Shown: positions 30,526 through 40,151, numbered from the stretch's first letter. The stretch is DNA of 64,000 nucleotides from Alphaproteobacteria bacterium (GCA_016125425.1 WGLT01000002.1:124001-188000); one strand, 5' to 3'. Notes: generated from the letters alone by a model not told the origin. Program-made: numbers and translations.

Positions 30526-31089
30526 ATGAGGATGGCTTTCACGCTCAAGAACTCCCCCGGGCATTTGCTTCGGCGGGCGCAACAATATGCTCACGACCTC
30601 TACGCCAAAGAAGTCGGGGCGAATGGGCCGACGCCGCGGCAATTCGAGGTTCTTCACACCGTTTCGCAAAATGAGGGCCTGAGCCAGACCGATCTCGTGC
30701 GCGCGACGGGGATTGATCGCTCGACCCTGGCGGACATGATCGCGCGAATGATCAAAAAGGGCCTTTTGTCGCGCCACCGCACGAAAGCGGATGCGCGCGC
30801 CAATGCGGTTTCGATCACGGCGGCGGGGAAACGCATGCTGTCTTCGGCGATGGCGGCCGTCAATCGCGCGGAATCCGGCACGATCGCCGTTCTGCCCGCT
30901 TCGCAGCGTTCGGCCTTTATCCGCGCGCTGAGCGCCTATGCGGAGGCGCTTGATAAAATGGAAGAAGGCGGCGCGCCCGCCAAGAAGGCGCGCGGCGGCC
31001 GCAAGACTGCGAAGAAGAAAGCGGTCAAGAAGCGGAAGGCGCCGGCGAAACGCAAAGCCGCCAAAAAGCGGCGCGCCAAACGCCGTTAA
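30526..31089 (+). CDS. MarR-family winged-helix regulator with Lys/Arg/Ala-rich histone H1-like C-terminal tail
   Basis: PTPRQFEVLHTVSQNEGLSQTDLVRATGIDRSTLADMIARMIKKGLLSRHRTKADARANAVSITAAGKRML then KKARGGRKTAKKKAVKKRKAPAKRKAAKKRRAKRR. Confidence 0.9.
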   Translation: MRMAFTLKNSPGHLLRRAQQYAHDLYAKEVGANGPTPRQFEVLHTVSQNEGLSQTDLVRATGIDRSTLADMIARMIKKGLLSRHRTKADARANAVSITAAGKRMLSSAMAAVNRAESGTIAVLPASQRSAFIRALSAYAEALDKMEEGGAPAKKARGGRKTAKKKAVKKRKAPAKRKAAKKRRAKRR

Positions 31090-31108
31090 TCGCGAGCACC
31101 CATCCGGA

Positions 31109-31137
31109 AGCGCCGCCTGCAAAAGCGGGCGGCGCTT
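31109..31137 (+). terminator. Rho-independent-like terminator downstream of the MarR gene
   Basis: AGCGCCGCC...GGCGGCGCT followed by TT. Confidence 0.55.
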
Positions 31138-31151
31138 TGCATTCGCGGGGG

Positions 31152-31652
31152 TCAGGCGCGCCGGCCCGCCGGCCGGCGGGCGGCGCCCGATCCGACCGGC
31201 CGGGGCGGAAAGCCGCCCAGCGACAACATGCGGTCATACATGACGATCGCCGCGGCGACCGACAAATTGACGCAGAATTTTGTCGGGATCTTCACAAGAT
31301 GGGCGCATCGCGCTTTGGCCTCGTCCGAAAGATCGCCCTTTTCAGGTCCGAGAATATAGGCCGCATTCAGCGGATGCCGGAAAGCCGGCAGATCAACAGC
31401 ATGCGGATCAAGCTCGACGCCCACAAGCGCGCAGCCTTTTGGCAGAGCCATCTGGTCCGGGCTCGCCCATTCATAGAGCGGCACATGCTCCGTGCTTTTG
31501 GACGTATCGGCGCGCTCGGCCTCGCGCAGGCTGTGGCGCGCGCCGACGGTGAACACAAAGCTGGCGCCGAATGCGTGCGCCGTTCTGAGCACCGCGCCGA
31601 GATTCATCGCTTTCGATATCCGCTCGGCGCCGACGCCGAAATAGCCGCGCAT
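31152..31652 (-). CDS. SpoU/TrmH-family RNA 2'-O-methyltransferase
   Basis: NLGAVLRTAHAFGASFVFTVG, AYILGPEKGDLSDEA, VKIPTKFCVNLSVAAAIVMYDRM. Confidence 0.88.
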   Translation of the reverse strand: MRGYFGVGAERISKAMNLGAVLRTAHAFGASFVFTVGARHSLREAERADTSKSTEHVPLYEWASPDQMALPKGCALVGVELDPHAVDLPAFRHPLNAAYILGPEKGDLSDEAKARCAHLVKIPTKFCVNLSVAAAIVMYDRMLSLGGFPPRPVGSGAARRPAGRRA

Positions 31653-31743
31653 AAGCCCGCCCGTGCCGCCTTGGCCCGCGCTAGCTTGGCGCGGCCCCCG
31701 GGTCAAGTAGACGCCGCCGGGGCTTTCGGGGCATCATGGCGCC

Positions 31744-32256
31744 ATGGCTGAGGAATCGCGCGCGACAGCTTCGCCGCCTCTGAGCGACGAACGTCTGAAA
31801 TTTCTTCTCATCGCAGAGGATTGTCCCGAGGCGCGTCTTGCGGCCTTTTTTGCGTCGCGGCGCGCCAAGCGATCGAACGCCGCCGTAACGCTGTTGCATG
31901 TCGTCGAGCCGCCGGAGTTCGGCCAATGGGCCGCGGTCGCCGAAACCATGCGCGCCGAGGCCTATGAACACGCCGAAGCCGTGCTCTCCGAATTCGCCGC
32001 AATCGTCGAAGCCGAATGGGGCGAGCGGCCGGAGAAGATCATCCGCGAAGGCGCCTTGGCCGAAGAGATTCGCAAGCTCATCGATGAAGATTCGCGCATC
32101 GCGATCCTCTTCCTGGGCGCCTCGACATCGGCGGAAGGTCCGGGACCGCTCGTCTCGGCGCTCGCCAACCGCCCCGCCTATCTCAGCGCGCGGCCCATAC
32201 CGGTGACGGTGGTGCCGGGCTCGATCACGCGCGAAGAACTTCGGAAAATCTCGTGA
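31744..32256 (+). CDS. Universal stress protein family
   Basis: FLLIAEDCPEARLAAFFASRRAKRSNAAVTLLHVVEPPEF; USP-like alpha/beta pattern. Confidence 0.75.
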   Translation: MAEESRATASPPLSDERLKFLLIAEDCPEARLAAFFASRRAKRSNAAVTLLHVVEPPEFGQWAAVAETMRAEAYEHAEAVLSEFAAIVEAEWGERPEKIIREGALAEEIRKLIDEDSRIAILFLGASTSAEGPGPLVSALANRPAYLSARPIPVTVVPGSITREELRKIS

Positions 32257-32263
32257 GGCGCGC

Positions 32264-33376
32264 ATGATCGGGCGCGATGCGTTCTTTGCGCCGGAGGCGC
32301 GGTATTTTCTGTCCCATTCGGTCGGCCTGATGCCGCGCGCGGCCGCGTCGGCGTTAGAGGACGGCTTTTTGTCGCCATGGCGGGAAGCGAAGGCCGACGC
32401 ATGGCGTGACTGGCTCGCGGCCATTGAGGCGTTCAGGCGCAGTCTTGCGCCCGTGATCGGGGCGCGCCCGTCCGATATTTGTCCGCAGACGAACATTTCA
32501 GGCGCGCTTTCGAAAATTCTGTTTTCGCTGCCGGAGCGCGCGCGACGCAAGAAAATCGCGCTCACGGAGGACGATTTTCCTACGGTCGGATTCGTCCTCG
32601 CGCAGGCCAGGCGGATCGGCTACGAATTGGTGTTTCTGCCCGGCGGCGCGCGGCTTGCGGATATCGACGCCTGGGCGCCGGCCTTTCATGACGACGTTCA
32701 GCTCGTCCTTGCGACTCATGTCTTCTCCAATTCGGGCGTCAAGGCGCCCGTCCGCGAGATAGCGGAGCGCGCGCGGCGACGGGGCGTTTTTTCGGTTCTC
32801 GACATCGCACAATCCGCCGGCGCGGTTCCGGTCGACCTGGAGGCGTTCGCGCCCGATTTCGCGATCGGAACTTCTGTAAAGTATCTGTGCGGCGGGCCGG
32901 GCGCGGCTTTCTTGTGGACGCCGGCCGAAACGGCCGCGCGCTGCTCGCCGATTGACGTCGGCTGGTTTTCGCACGCTGACCCTTTCGAATTTGACATTCA
33001 TAATTTCCGTTACGCGGAGGGCGCGGCGCGCTATTGGGGCGGAACGCCTTCCGTCGCCCCTTTCGCCGCCGCCGCCGCCGGCGCCGGCGTCATTGCCCGG
33101 GCGGGCGTCGACGCGATATTCGAACGCAATCAGGCGCTGTTTACGCGCTTTGTCGATGCGATGCCTGCGGCCCGTTTTCGTTCGCATACGAAGCAAGGCG
33201 AGCGCGGATCATCGGTGATTGTCGCGGTGCGGAGCCCGGCCGAGGCTTCGGACGCTCTGGCGCGCGCGCGCATATTGCACGACATGCGGCAGGGCGGCGT
33301 CAGGCTCTCCTTCCATCTCTACAACACGGAGGAAGAGGTCGACGCGCTTATTGAAGCGATCGCGCCGCTGACGTGA
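32264..33376 (+). CDS. Class V aminotransferase (PLP-dependent, kynureninase/IscS-like fold)
   Basis: DIAQSAGAVPVDLEAFAPDFAIGTSVKYLCGGPGAAFLW. Confidence 0.88.
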   Translation: MIGRDAFFAPEARYFLSHSVGLMPRAAASALEDGFLSPWREAKADAWRDWLAAIEAFRRSLAPVIGARPSDICPQTNISGALSKILFSLPERARRKKIALTEDDFPTVGFVLAQARRIGYELVFLPGGARLADIDAWAPAFHDDVQLVLATHVFSNSGVKAPVREIAERARRRGVFSVLDIAQSAGAVPVDLEAFAPDFAIGTSVKYLCGGPGAAFLWTPAETAARCSPIDVGWFSHADPFEFDIHNFRYAEGAARYWGGTPSVAPFAAAAAGAGVIARAGVDAIFERNQALFTRFVDAMPAARFRSHTKQGERGSSVIVAVRSPAEASDALARARILHDMRQGGVRLSFHLYNTEEEVDALIEAIAPLT

Positions 33377-33379
33377 CCG

Positions 33380-34189
33380 CTAACGGGAGAGCTTGAGGGT
33401 CACCGGCGCGTGGTCGGATGGCTTGGCCCATCCGCGGCACCGGTCGTGAATCTGAAACGCCTCGCGGCCGGATCCGACGGCGGCCTTTTTCAGCGCCGGG
33501 CTGACCCAGATGTGATCGAGGCGGCGGCCGCGATTGGAGGCGCGCCAATCGCGCGCCCTATAAGACCACCATGTGTAGAGCTTTTCAGGCTCCGGAATCA
33601 AAGCGCGCGCGACGTCGGTCCATCCGCCGGATGCGATCGCGTCGTTCATCAGTTCGACCTCGACCGGCGTGTGGGACACCACTTTCAGCAATTGCTTGTG
33701 CGACCACACATCGTGCTCGCGCGGCGCGATGTTCAGGTCGCCGACGAGGATCTGTTTTGACTTGCCCGGAGCGCCGCCGTCGGCGAACCAGCGCGCCATA
33801 TCGCGCATGAAATCAAGTTTGTGCGCGAATTTTTCATTGATTTCCGGATCGGGCTCATCGCCGCCCGCAGGCACGTAGAAATTGTGCAGGCGAACGCCTC
33901 CCGGCAGCGTCGCCGCGACATGCCGGCAGTCGTCCTTGCCGCAGAACCGCCTGATCTCGATGTCTTCGAGCGGCAGCCGCGAGACAATCGCCACGCCGTG
34001 ATAGCCCATTTGTCCGGATACGGCTTGATGCGCATAGCCTGCCGCCGCCAGCGCTTTGGCGGGAAACTGGTCGTTCGTGCATTTAATCTCTTGCAGGCAC
34101 AAAACATCCGGCCCTTCCTCTTTGAGGAAGCGCCTGACAGAATCGATTCGCAGGCGGACAGAATTAATGTTCCAGGTGGCGATTTTCAT
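33380..34189 (-). CDS. xthA: Exodeoxyribonuclease III
   Basis: MKIATWNINSVRLRIDSVRRFLKEEGPDVLCLQEIKCTNDQFP. Confidence 0.95.
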   Translation of the reverse strand: MKIATWNINSVRLRIDSVRRFLKEEGPDVLCLQEIKCTNDQFPAKALAAAGYAHQAVSGQMGYHGVAIVSRLPLEDIEIRRFCGKDDCRHVAATLPGGVRLHNFYVPAGGDEPDPEINEKFAHKLDFMRDMARWFADGGAPGKSKQILVGDLNIAPREHDVWSHKQLLKVVSHTPVEVELMNDAIASGGWTDVARALIPEPEKLYTWWSYRARDWRASNRGRRLDHIWVSPALKKAAVGSGREAFQIHDRCRGWAKPSDHAPVTLKLSR

Positions 34190-34332
34190 GGGGCGGCCGG
34201 ACGTAAGGAGGGGCGACCTTAGCAGCCGCCCGGCCATGGGCAAGCGCGACGGATTGAGGCGCAATAGCCTTGTTGACAGGGTCCCGGCGGCTTCGGAAAC
34301 CTCTCGGCGCCGATTTCGAACCGGAGACCGCC

Positions 34333-34872
34333 TTGCCCATCCGCCTCGCCAGCGCTGAAGACGGCCCTGCGCTCGCGGCGATCTACGGCTCGATTGTCCG
34401 TGACACCGCCATATCCTTTGAGACGACGGCCCCGACGCCCGCCGAGATGGCCGGCCGCGTCGAGCGGCTCCTTGCGACCCATCCTTGGCTGGTCTGGGAG
34501 GAGTCGGGGGAAGTCGGAGCTTTCGCCTACGCTTCTCCGCACCGCGAGCGGGCCGCCTATCGCTGGTCGGCGGATGTCTCGGTTTACGTCGCAGAGCGTT
34601 TCCGCCGCCGCGGGCGGGCGCGGGCCCTCTATATGCGGCTGTTCGAAATTCTCGCGGCGCAGAATTTCACCGGCGCCTTCGCCGGCATAGCCCTTCCGAA
34701 CGCGGCGAGCGTGTCCTTTCACGAAAGCATGGGGTTCCGGCCGGTCGGGGTCTATCGCGGCGTGGGCTACAAGGCGGGGGCATGGCGCGATGTCGGCTGG
34801 TGGGCGCGCGATCTGGCGCCCCGTTCGAACCCGCCGGTCGAGCCCGTTCCCTTCGCCTTGCTCGACCTTTGA
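34333..34872 (+). CDS. GNAT N-acetyltransferase, phosphinothricin acetyltransferase-like
   Basis: SVYVAERFRRRGRARALYMRLFEIL...SVSFHESMGFRPVGVYRGVGYKAGAWRDVGWW; TTG start at 34333 likely (ATG at 34270 alternative). Confidence 0.88.
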   Translation: MPIRLASAEDGPALAAIYGSIVRDTAISFETTAPTPAEMAGRVERLLATHPWLVWEESGEVGAFAYASPHRERAAYRWSADVSVYVAERFRRRGRARALYMRLFEILAAQNFTGAFAGIALPNAASVSFHESMGFRPVGVYRGVGYKAGAWRDVGWWARDLAPRSNPPVEPVPFALLDL

Positions 34873-34920
34873 GCGAGACGGATTGCGCGCCGCCCCGGCG
34901 CGCCCTAACGCTCGCCGTCG

Positions 34921-35694
34921 ATGGGTCCCGGGTTTCATTTCGCCCCGGAAGGGGTGTCCCTCGCCGCCGCCGCGCTTGTGGTCGCCGCCAGCTTTTTTAC
35001 AGCCGCACTGACGGCCGCCTTCGGATTAGGCGGCGGGCTGGGGCTGCTCGCGGTTATGTCGGCGCTTTTTCCGGCGGCCGCCGTGATCCCGATCCATGGC
35101 GCCGCCCAGCTCGGGGCGAATTCGAGCCGCCTCTTCCTGCAACGAAGGACCGTCGTCTGGCCGATCGTTTTCTGGTTCGCGCTCGGCGGAATTGTCGGCG
35201 CGGCGATCGGCGCGCGCCTTTACGTCGCCTTGCCGGAGGCTGCGCTCAAAGCCGGCGTAGGCGCTTTTGTGCTCTATGCCGTTTGGGGACCGAAACCGAA
35301 AGGCTTCGCTCCGGGGCGCAAGAGCTTCGCCGCGACGGGGGCGGTCGCCGCCTTTCTCACCATGTTTTTCGGCGCGACGGGACCGATCACGGCCTCCATG
35401 CTCGGAACGACGAAGCTCGACCGATTGCAGATCGTGTCCACCCACGCGGCCTGCATGGTGATACAGCATGCGATGAAGACGCTCGCTTTCGGCGCGCTCG
35501 GCTTCGCCTTCGCGGCCTGGGTGCCCTTGATCCTGGCCATTCTCGCGGCCGGATTTCTCGGCAGTTGGCTCGGCACGCGATTGCTGCGGGCCATGCCCGA
35601 CAATCGTTTTCGCGCGGGTTTCCGGGCGGTGCTGACTTTTTTCGGCCTCTATCTGATCCTGACCGCCGCCCTGTCCGCCCTTAGAACAGGTTGA
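34921..35694 (+). CDS. TauE/SafE family sulfite exporter-like membrane protein
   Basis: Multi-TM, GGGLGLLAVMSALFPAAAVIPIHGAAQLGANSSR. Confidence 0.85.
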   Translation: MGPGFHFAPEGVSLAAAALVVAASFFTAALTAAFGLGGGLGLLAVMSALFPAAAVIPIHGAAQLGANSSRLFLQRRTVVWPIVFWFALGGIVGAAIGARLYVALPEAALKAGVGAFVLYAVWGPKPKGFAPGRKSFAATGAVAAFLTMFFGATGPITASMLGTTKLDRLQIVSTHAACMVIQHAMKTLAFGALGFAFAAWVPLILAILAAGFLGSWLGTRLLRAMPDNRFRAGFRAVLTFFGLYLILTAALSALRTG

Positions 35695-36277
35695 ACGAAC
35701 CGCCGACGACGCCGACCGGCCATCTGCCGAATTCGAAAAGCTGGAACTTGGCGGCGAAAGGATGGTTTTCGGCGTCGATATCAGGCGAACTCGCCGCAAG
35801 GAGCAAAAGAGCGGACTGGTGCGCGGCCTGAACGGCGGCGCCGACCGCAAGCTGACGGGCGGCCTCGTCCGTCATATCCCAGATGGCGCTCGCCTCTTCC
35901 ATCGCCCCGCGGGCGGGGCCTGCGACGCGATCGGCGACGAGCGTCATGGCGAGGGTCAGCGCCTCCTCAGACAGATAATCGAGCGCGCGCGCGGTAAGAT
36001 CCGCGCGCAGAAGTTCTTCCGCCTCCCAAGCCGGGCTGTGCCAGTCGAGGCTCTCGGCCGCCGCGGCGGCGTCGTCCCAGTCGACAAGAATCGCCACTTC
36101 CGCTTCCGGAAAACCGAGGGCTTCGACATAACGCGCGGCGACGGCGCGCGCGCCGGCCGTTAACGGTTCGCCGAGATTGGCGAACCACGGTATGGCCGCC
36201 AGCCCTTTCGCAAATCTCGCAATGCGAGAGAGCGCGGGAATCTCGCGCTCGAGGGCGTCGAGATCGTCTTCGTCCAT
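35681..36277 (-). CDS. Hypothetical protein (198 aa)
   Basis: Long acidic/Ala-rich ORF, coherent coding frame; family not recognised. Confidence 0.65.
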   Translation of the reverse strand: MDEDDLDALEREIPALSRIARFAKGLAAIPWFANLGEPLTAGARAVAARYVEALGFPEAEVAILVDWDDAAAAAESLDWHSPAWEAEELLRADLTARALDYLSEEALTLAMTLVADRVAGPARGAMEEASAIWDMTDEAARQLAVGAAVQAAHQSALLLLAASSPDIDAENHPFAAKFQLFEFGRWPVGVVGGSFNLF

Positions 36278-36344
36278 AGCGAGCCTTTCAATCGTTCTTC
36301 GGGCGGCGAAGCCCCGAAGCTCTCAAGTTTGTTTCGCCTGCGGA

Positions 36345-36500
36345 AACGGCAGAAAAAAGCGCCCGATCCTCGCGGAGGACCGGGCGCCAAGCTGCGCTGT
36401 TGCGCCTACGCCGGGAGGGGATAATCCGGCGACGCTTCCGGCAAAAGGACCTGCTAGCGGGGGGGCAACGCTGGTCCTCAAAATTGCCGTCCACGTGGTG
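36345..36500 (-). ncRNA. Candidate structured small RNA or transcription attenuator between lolA and the 198-aa gene
   Basis: Intrinsic terminator at 3' end; GAGGACC (36479-36473) complementary to terminator arm GGTCCTC (36381-36375); internal CGCCGG-N11-CCGGCG hairpin (36431-36409); weak TTGAAA-N18-TAATGT promoter-like elements upstream. Confidence 0.45.
36353..36387 (-). terminator. Rho-independent terminator on minus strand
   Basis: GCGCCCG-G-TCCTC-CGC-GAGGA-T-CGGGCGC (minus-strand sequence reads GCGCCCGGTCCTCCGCGAGGATCGGGCGC) followed by TTTTTT. Confidence 0.8.
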
Positions 36501-36594
36501 TAACATTAACGCATCAGCCTCCGGCTTTTCAATAGGTCGGGCAAAAAAAAGCTTGCCTGTGGCGGGATGACATGCCCCGAAATCGCCGCAAATC

Positions 36595-37389
36595 CTAATT
36601 TTTGAGAAAGGCGGAGCCGGTGTCCGGAACGGCGAAAAGCCTGTTGGCGAGCCGTTCTCCCGCGACCACATTGTCCAGCGAGACGATCGTCACGCCGTTT
36701 TCCGGATCGCGCACGATCCATTGCCGCAATTTCATCTCGGGCGCGCTCATCACAAGTGTGAGATCGCCTTCGGTCTCCGGATCGCTCGACGCAAAAGTCA
36801 CCGCGACCGAATCGGCGCCGCGATCGACCGCAACGACCTTGGCGTCGCCTATCTCCACCTTCTTCTTGAGCAGGAATTTCAGCGGCGTTTTGCCGAGCGG
36901 ATAGGAGTCCGTCGTCTCCAGCCTGTTGTCGCGGACATAGACCATGCCGCCATTAGCGACGATCAGCAGCGGGCTCGGCCGATCATATTGAAAACGCAGG
37001 AAGCCGGGACGGCGCAAATAGAACTTGCCGGTCGAGATTGCGCCCGACGGCGCGACTTGCGTGAAGTCGCCGCTCAAAGTCGTGATCGCCTCGATCGCTT
37101 CGAGCATTTTGTCCGCCACCGCCTGGTCGCTTTCATCGGCGAAGACAGGCGGCCCGGCGTCTGCGACCGCCGCGTCGATCGCCAGACTTTCGGCGGCGGC
37201 GCCTTCACGGTCCGCGTCCTCGATCGGCGGCGGCGGAGCTTTTTCCGGCGCGGATTCTGCGACGGCCGGCGCCGCGGCGAAGGCGGCGACAACGGACTCA
37301 ACGGGCGCGCTCTGCGCCGCAGCCGTCAGCAAAGAAATAAGCGCAAACCCGATCACTCGAAGTCTCCCGAATGGCTCGAACCCGTTCAA
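36595..37389 (-). CDS. lolA: Outer-membrane lipoprotein carrier LolA family
   Basis: LEAIEAITTLSGDFTQVAPSGAISTGKFYLRRPGFLRFQYDRPSPLLIVANGGMVYVRDNRLE. Confidence 0.92.
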   Translation of the reverse strand: MNGFEPFGRLRVIGFALISLLTAAAQSAPVESVVAAFAAAPAVAESAPEKAPPPPIEDADREGAAAESLAIDAAVADAGPPVFADESDQAVADKMLEAIEAITTLSGDFTQVAPSGAISTGKFYLRRPGFLRFQYDRPSPLLIVANGGMVYVRDNRLETTDSYPLGKTPLKFLLKKKVEIGDAKVVAVDRGADSVAVTFASSDPETEGDLTLVMSAPEMKLRQWIVRDPENGVTIVSLDNVVAGERLANRLFAVPDTGSAFLKN

Positions 37390-37486
37390 GCCTTACGCTA
37401 GACCGCCGCGACGGCGAAATCAGGGCGGAAATGAGGCGCGCGCCGCATGCGTCCGTCCGCCGTCGAAGCGAAAATCGCGCGCCGCT

Positions 37487-37699
37487 TTAGAGGCGCGCGG
37501 CTTCTTCCTCCGTCAGCGGACGCGCTTCCTCCGGCAACATAATCGGCACGCCGTCGCGGACCGGATAGGCGAGCAACGCCTGCTTGCTTAGAAGCTCGGC
37601 TTTTTCGCGATCATAGACGAGCGGGCCGCGCGTTTGCGGACACACCAGGATTTCAAGGAGCTTCGGATCGACTTCCGCAGCCGGATTTGTCGAAGTCAT
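37487..37699 (-). CDS. Trm112 family protein
   Basis: [50 protein letters not shown]; start at 37699 has GGAAGG upstream (37714 alternative). Confidence 0.9.
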   Translation of the reverse strand: MTSTNPAAEVDPKLLEILVCPQTRGPLVYDREKAELLSKQALLAYPVRDGVPIMLPEEARPLTEEEAARL

Positions 37700-37710
37700 A
37701 GGCCCTTCCG

Positions 37711-38367
37711 TCATTGCATCGTGCTGTCGCCGCCTTCCGCGCCCGACATCTCCATCAGCGCAATCAGACACTCGGCGCGCGCCGCTGTCGAGTCCGCCTC
37801 AAGAAGCGCCTGCTTTTCGTTGGGCGCAAAAGGGCAGCCCATGGCGAGCGAGGCGACGAGCGCCCCTGTCGGCGCTTCGTCGACGACATCCCAGTCGGTC
37901 TTGAGTCCCTCCGTGTCGAGATAGCGGCGCATCGCGAGAACGAGCCGGTCGCGGTCAACAAAATCCGCACTGGGATCATTCACCTCATCGCTCGCGAACG
38001 CCCGCCATGAAACCGCCGCCTGACGGTAGGGCGTATCGACATTCAGCTCCTCCTTTACGCGAAAGCGTTTCTTGCCGGCGAGCGTAATGAGATATCGTCC
38101 GTCGTCGGTCTCGACAAATGACGTGATGCGGCCCGCGCAACCTACGGAGTAAAGTCCGGCTGCGCCCGACATGTCGCCGTCGCGCGGCTGGATCATGCCG
38201 ATCATGCGCGCGCCGCCGAGCGCATCGTCGACCATACGAAGATAACGCGGCTCGAAAATATTCAACGGAAGCTGCGCCCCCGGAAGAAGAAGCGCGCCCG
38301 CAAGCGGAAACAGCGGGACGACGTCCGGCAAGACGCGCCCCCGCACTATGCGCTCGTCATAGCTCAT
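37711..38367 (-). CDS. LON peptidase substrate-binding domain protein
   Basis: [38 protein letters not shown]. Confidence 0.92.
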   Translation of the reverse strand: MSYDERIVRGRVLPDVVPLFPLAGALLLPGAQLPLNIFEPRYLRMVDDALGGARMIGMIQPRDGDMSGAAGLYSVGCAGRITSFVETDDGRYLITLAGKKRFRVKEELNVDTPYRQAAVSWRAFASDEVNDPSADFVDRDRLVLAMRRYLDTEGLKTDWDVVDEAPTGALVASLAMGCPFAPNEKQALLEADSTAARAECLIALMEMSGAEGGDSTMQ

Positions 38368-38396
38368 GAATCGAAGTCACTCCGGAGGCGCTCTCC

Positions 38397-39305
38397 TCAG
38401 GAAAAGAGGATCGACGAGAGTCGTCGCCGCCCTTTCACGGTCAGCGGGTGAGCCGGCCCCAACGCGTCGAACACCGTGAGCAGTTTTTTTCGCGCCGCCT
38501 CGTCATTCCAGGCCCGGTCGCGCGAAATGATTTCGAGAAGTTCGTCGAGCGCGGGCTCCATTTGGCCGGCGGCGACGAGAGCGCCGGCCAGATCGAACCG
38601 CGCGGAAAGATCGGCGGGATCGGCGCGCACTTTCGCCGCGAGCGCGTCGATATCGCCGGCGCCGCCTTCGGCGAGCTCGATCGCGGCGCGAATGCTCGCG
38701 AGCGCAGGATCGCCGCGTTTGGATTCGGGAACCATATCAAGGAGGGCGCGCGCCTGTTCGTAGTCCTTTAGAGCGACATGGGCCCGGGCGAGGCCGGCGA
38801 GCCCGCGCAGATTTTCAGGATCGGCCTCGAGAATGCGGGAGTAAATCTCCGCCGCGCCGGCGATGTCCCCGTCCTCAAGCAGCGCGTCGGCGGCGTCGAT
38901 ATGCGCGGCCAGATCGCCCGCCGCATCGCCCTCGCCAAGGGCTGTCAGCCGGCCGATAAACGCCTTGATCTCGCTGTCGGGGATCGCGCCCTGGAAACCG
39001 TCGACCGGCCGGCCCTGGAAAAACGCATATACGGTCGGGATCGACTGGATGCGCAATTGCGACGCCAGCATCTGGTTCTTGTCGATATCGATCTTGACCA
39101 GCCGGACGCGGCCTTTCGCTTCCGTCACGGCCTTTTCGAGCTTCGGGCCGAGCTGTCGGCAGGGCCCGCACCATTCGGCCCAGAAATCGACGATCACGGG
39201 CGTCGTCATCGACGCCCTGAGGACGTCCTCCTCGAAGGTCTCGATCGAAACGTCTTTGATGAGGGGCGGAGCGCCGGCAGGTTTGGCGCCCAGAATCTCG
39301 CTCAT
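38397..39305 (-). CDS. Thioredoxin/TPR protein, YbbN (CnoX)-like
   Basis: VIVDFWAEWCGPCRQLGPKLEKAV plus C-terminal TPR-like helices; start at 39305 with GGAG upstream. Confidence 0.92.
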   Translation of the reverse strand: MSEILGAKPAGAPPLIKDVSIETFEEDVLRASMTTPVIVDFWAEWCGPCRQLGPKLEKAVTEAKGRVRLVKIDIDKNQMLASQLRIQSIPTVYAFFQGRPVDGFQGAIPDSEIKAFIGRLTALGEGDAAGDLAAHIDAADALLEDGDIAGAAEIYSRILEADPENLRGLAGLARAHVALKDYEQARALLDMVPESKRGDPALASIRAAIELAEGGAGDIDALAAKVRADPADLSARFDLAGALVAAGQMEPALDELLEIISRDRAWNDEAARKKLLTVFDALGPAHPLTVKGRRRLSSILFS

Positions 39306-39408
39306 TGGGGTCTCCCGTCTTGGAGTCCATAGATGAGGCGGCGGCCGGCTAAACGCAACCGCCGCGTCCATTTTGCGCGCCCCGGCTCGCCGCGGGACGC
39401 CCTTTCTC

Positions 39409-39930
39409 TCAAGCCGCATTCGGCCGGGCGAGATCAAGGATGACCGGCGCGACCCCCCTATGCGCGAGAAAGGTCCGAAGGCCTTCCGGCGAGACCGCGG
39501 TCGAGGCGGTGTTTTCGAGGGGATGGAACCAGATCGGATCATGCTCGAGGAGCGCCTTGTCGAGGATCACCGCAGCGAGGGCGCGCGCTGAATCGTTGAT
39601 GAGCGCAAAGGGCGTGACCGCGCCCGGAATGACGCCGAGTGTTTCGGTCATCAGTTCGGGCCTGCCGAAGGACAGCCGGCCCTTCGCGCCGATCCGCCGG
39701 CCGAGGCCGACCAGGTCGACACGCGTGTCGGCATGGGCGACTGCGAGGGCGAGCCGGCCGGCCTTGTCCTTCAGAAACAGATTTTTCGAATGCCCCCCAG
39801 GCATCTCCACCTTGAAAGCGCGGCCTTCCTCGACAGTGAAGATCGCAGGATGTTCAACGGTGCGGTGCGCGACGCCGAGCGCGTCGAGCAGCGCGAAGAG
39901 GTCTGCGCGGGAGGCGGGCCGGTCGGTCAT
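39409..39930 (-). CDS. Prolyl-tRNA editing protein (ProX/YbaK family)
   Basis: HRTVEHPAIFTVEEGRAFKVEMPGGHSKNLFLKDKAGRLAL...VTPFALIND. Confidence 0.9.
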   Translation of the reverse strand: MTDRPASRADLFALLDALGVAHRTVEHPAIFTVEEGRAFKVEMPGGHSKNLFLKDKAGRLALAVAHADTRVDLVGLGRRIGAKGRLSFGRPELMTETLGVIPGAVTPFALINDSARALAAVILDKALLEHDPIWFHPLENTASTAVSPEGLRTFLAHRGVAPVILDLARPNAA

Positions 39931-40076
39931 AGGGTCAGCAAAGGGCGGCGCATGCGGACGTTAAAAGCGATGGTCGCCGCCTTGCGCAAGCGCCGGAGAC
40001 GCTGCTTGCCAAGGCAAGGCCCCTCGTGCATATAGCGGGCCCCGCCGTCGGCTTATGCGCCGGCGGCGCGACGGAT

Positions 40077-40151
40077 GCGGGCGTAGCTCAGGGGTAGAGC
40101 ACAACCTTGCCAAGGTTGGGGTCGTGAGTTCGAATCTCATCGCCCGCTCCA
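40077..40151 (+). tRNA. tRNA-Gly (GCC), CCA encoded
   Basis: GCGGGCG acceptor/CGCCCGC, GTTCGAATC T-loop, anticodon stem-loop ACCTTGCCAAGGT with GCC. Confidence 0.96.

Noticed and set aside
36345-36500. Signal recognition particle RNA (4.5S) at this position
   Set aside because: CAGGTCC and GGAAGC fragments are present but the canonical GGUCCGGAAGGAAGCAGCC apical motif is missing.
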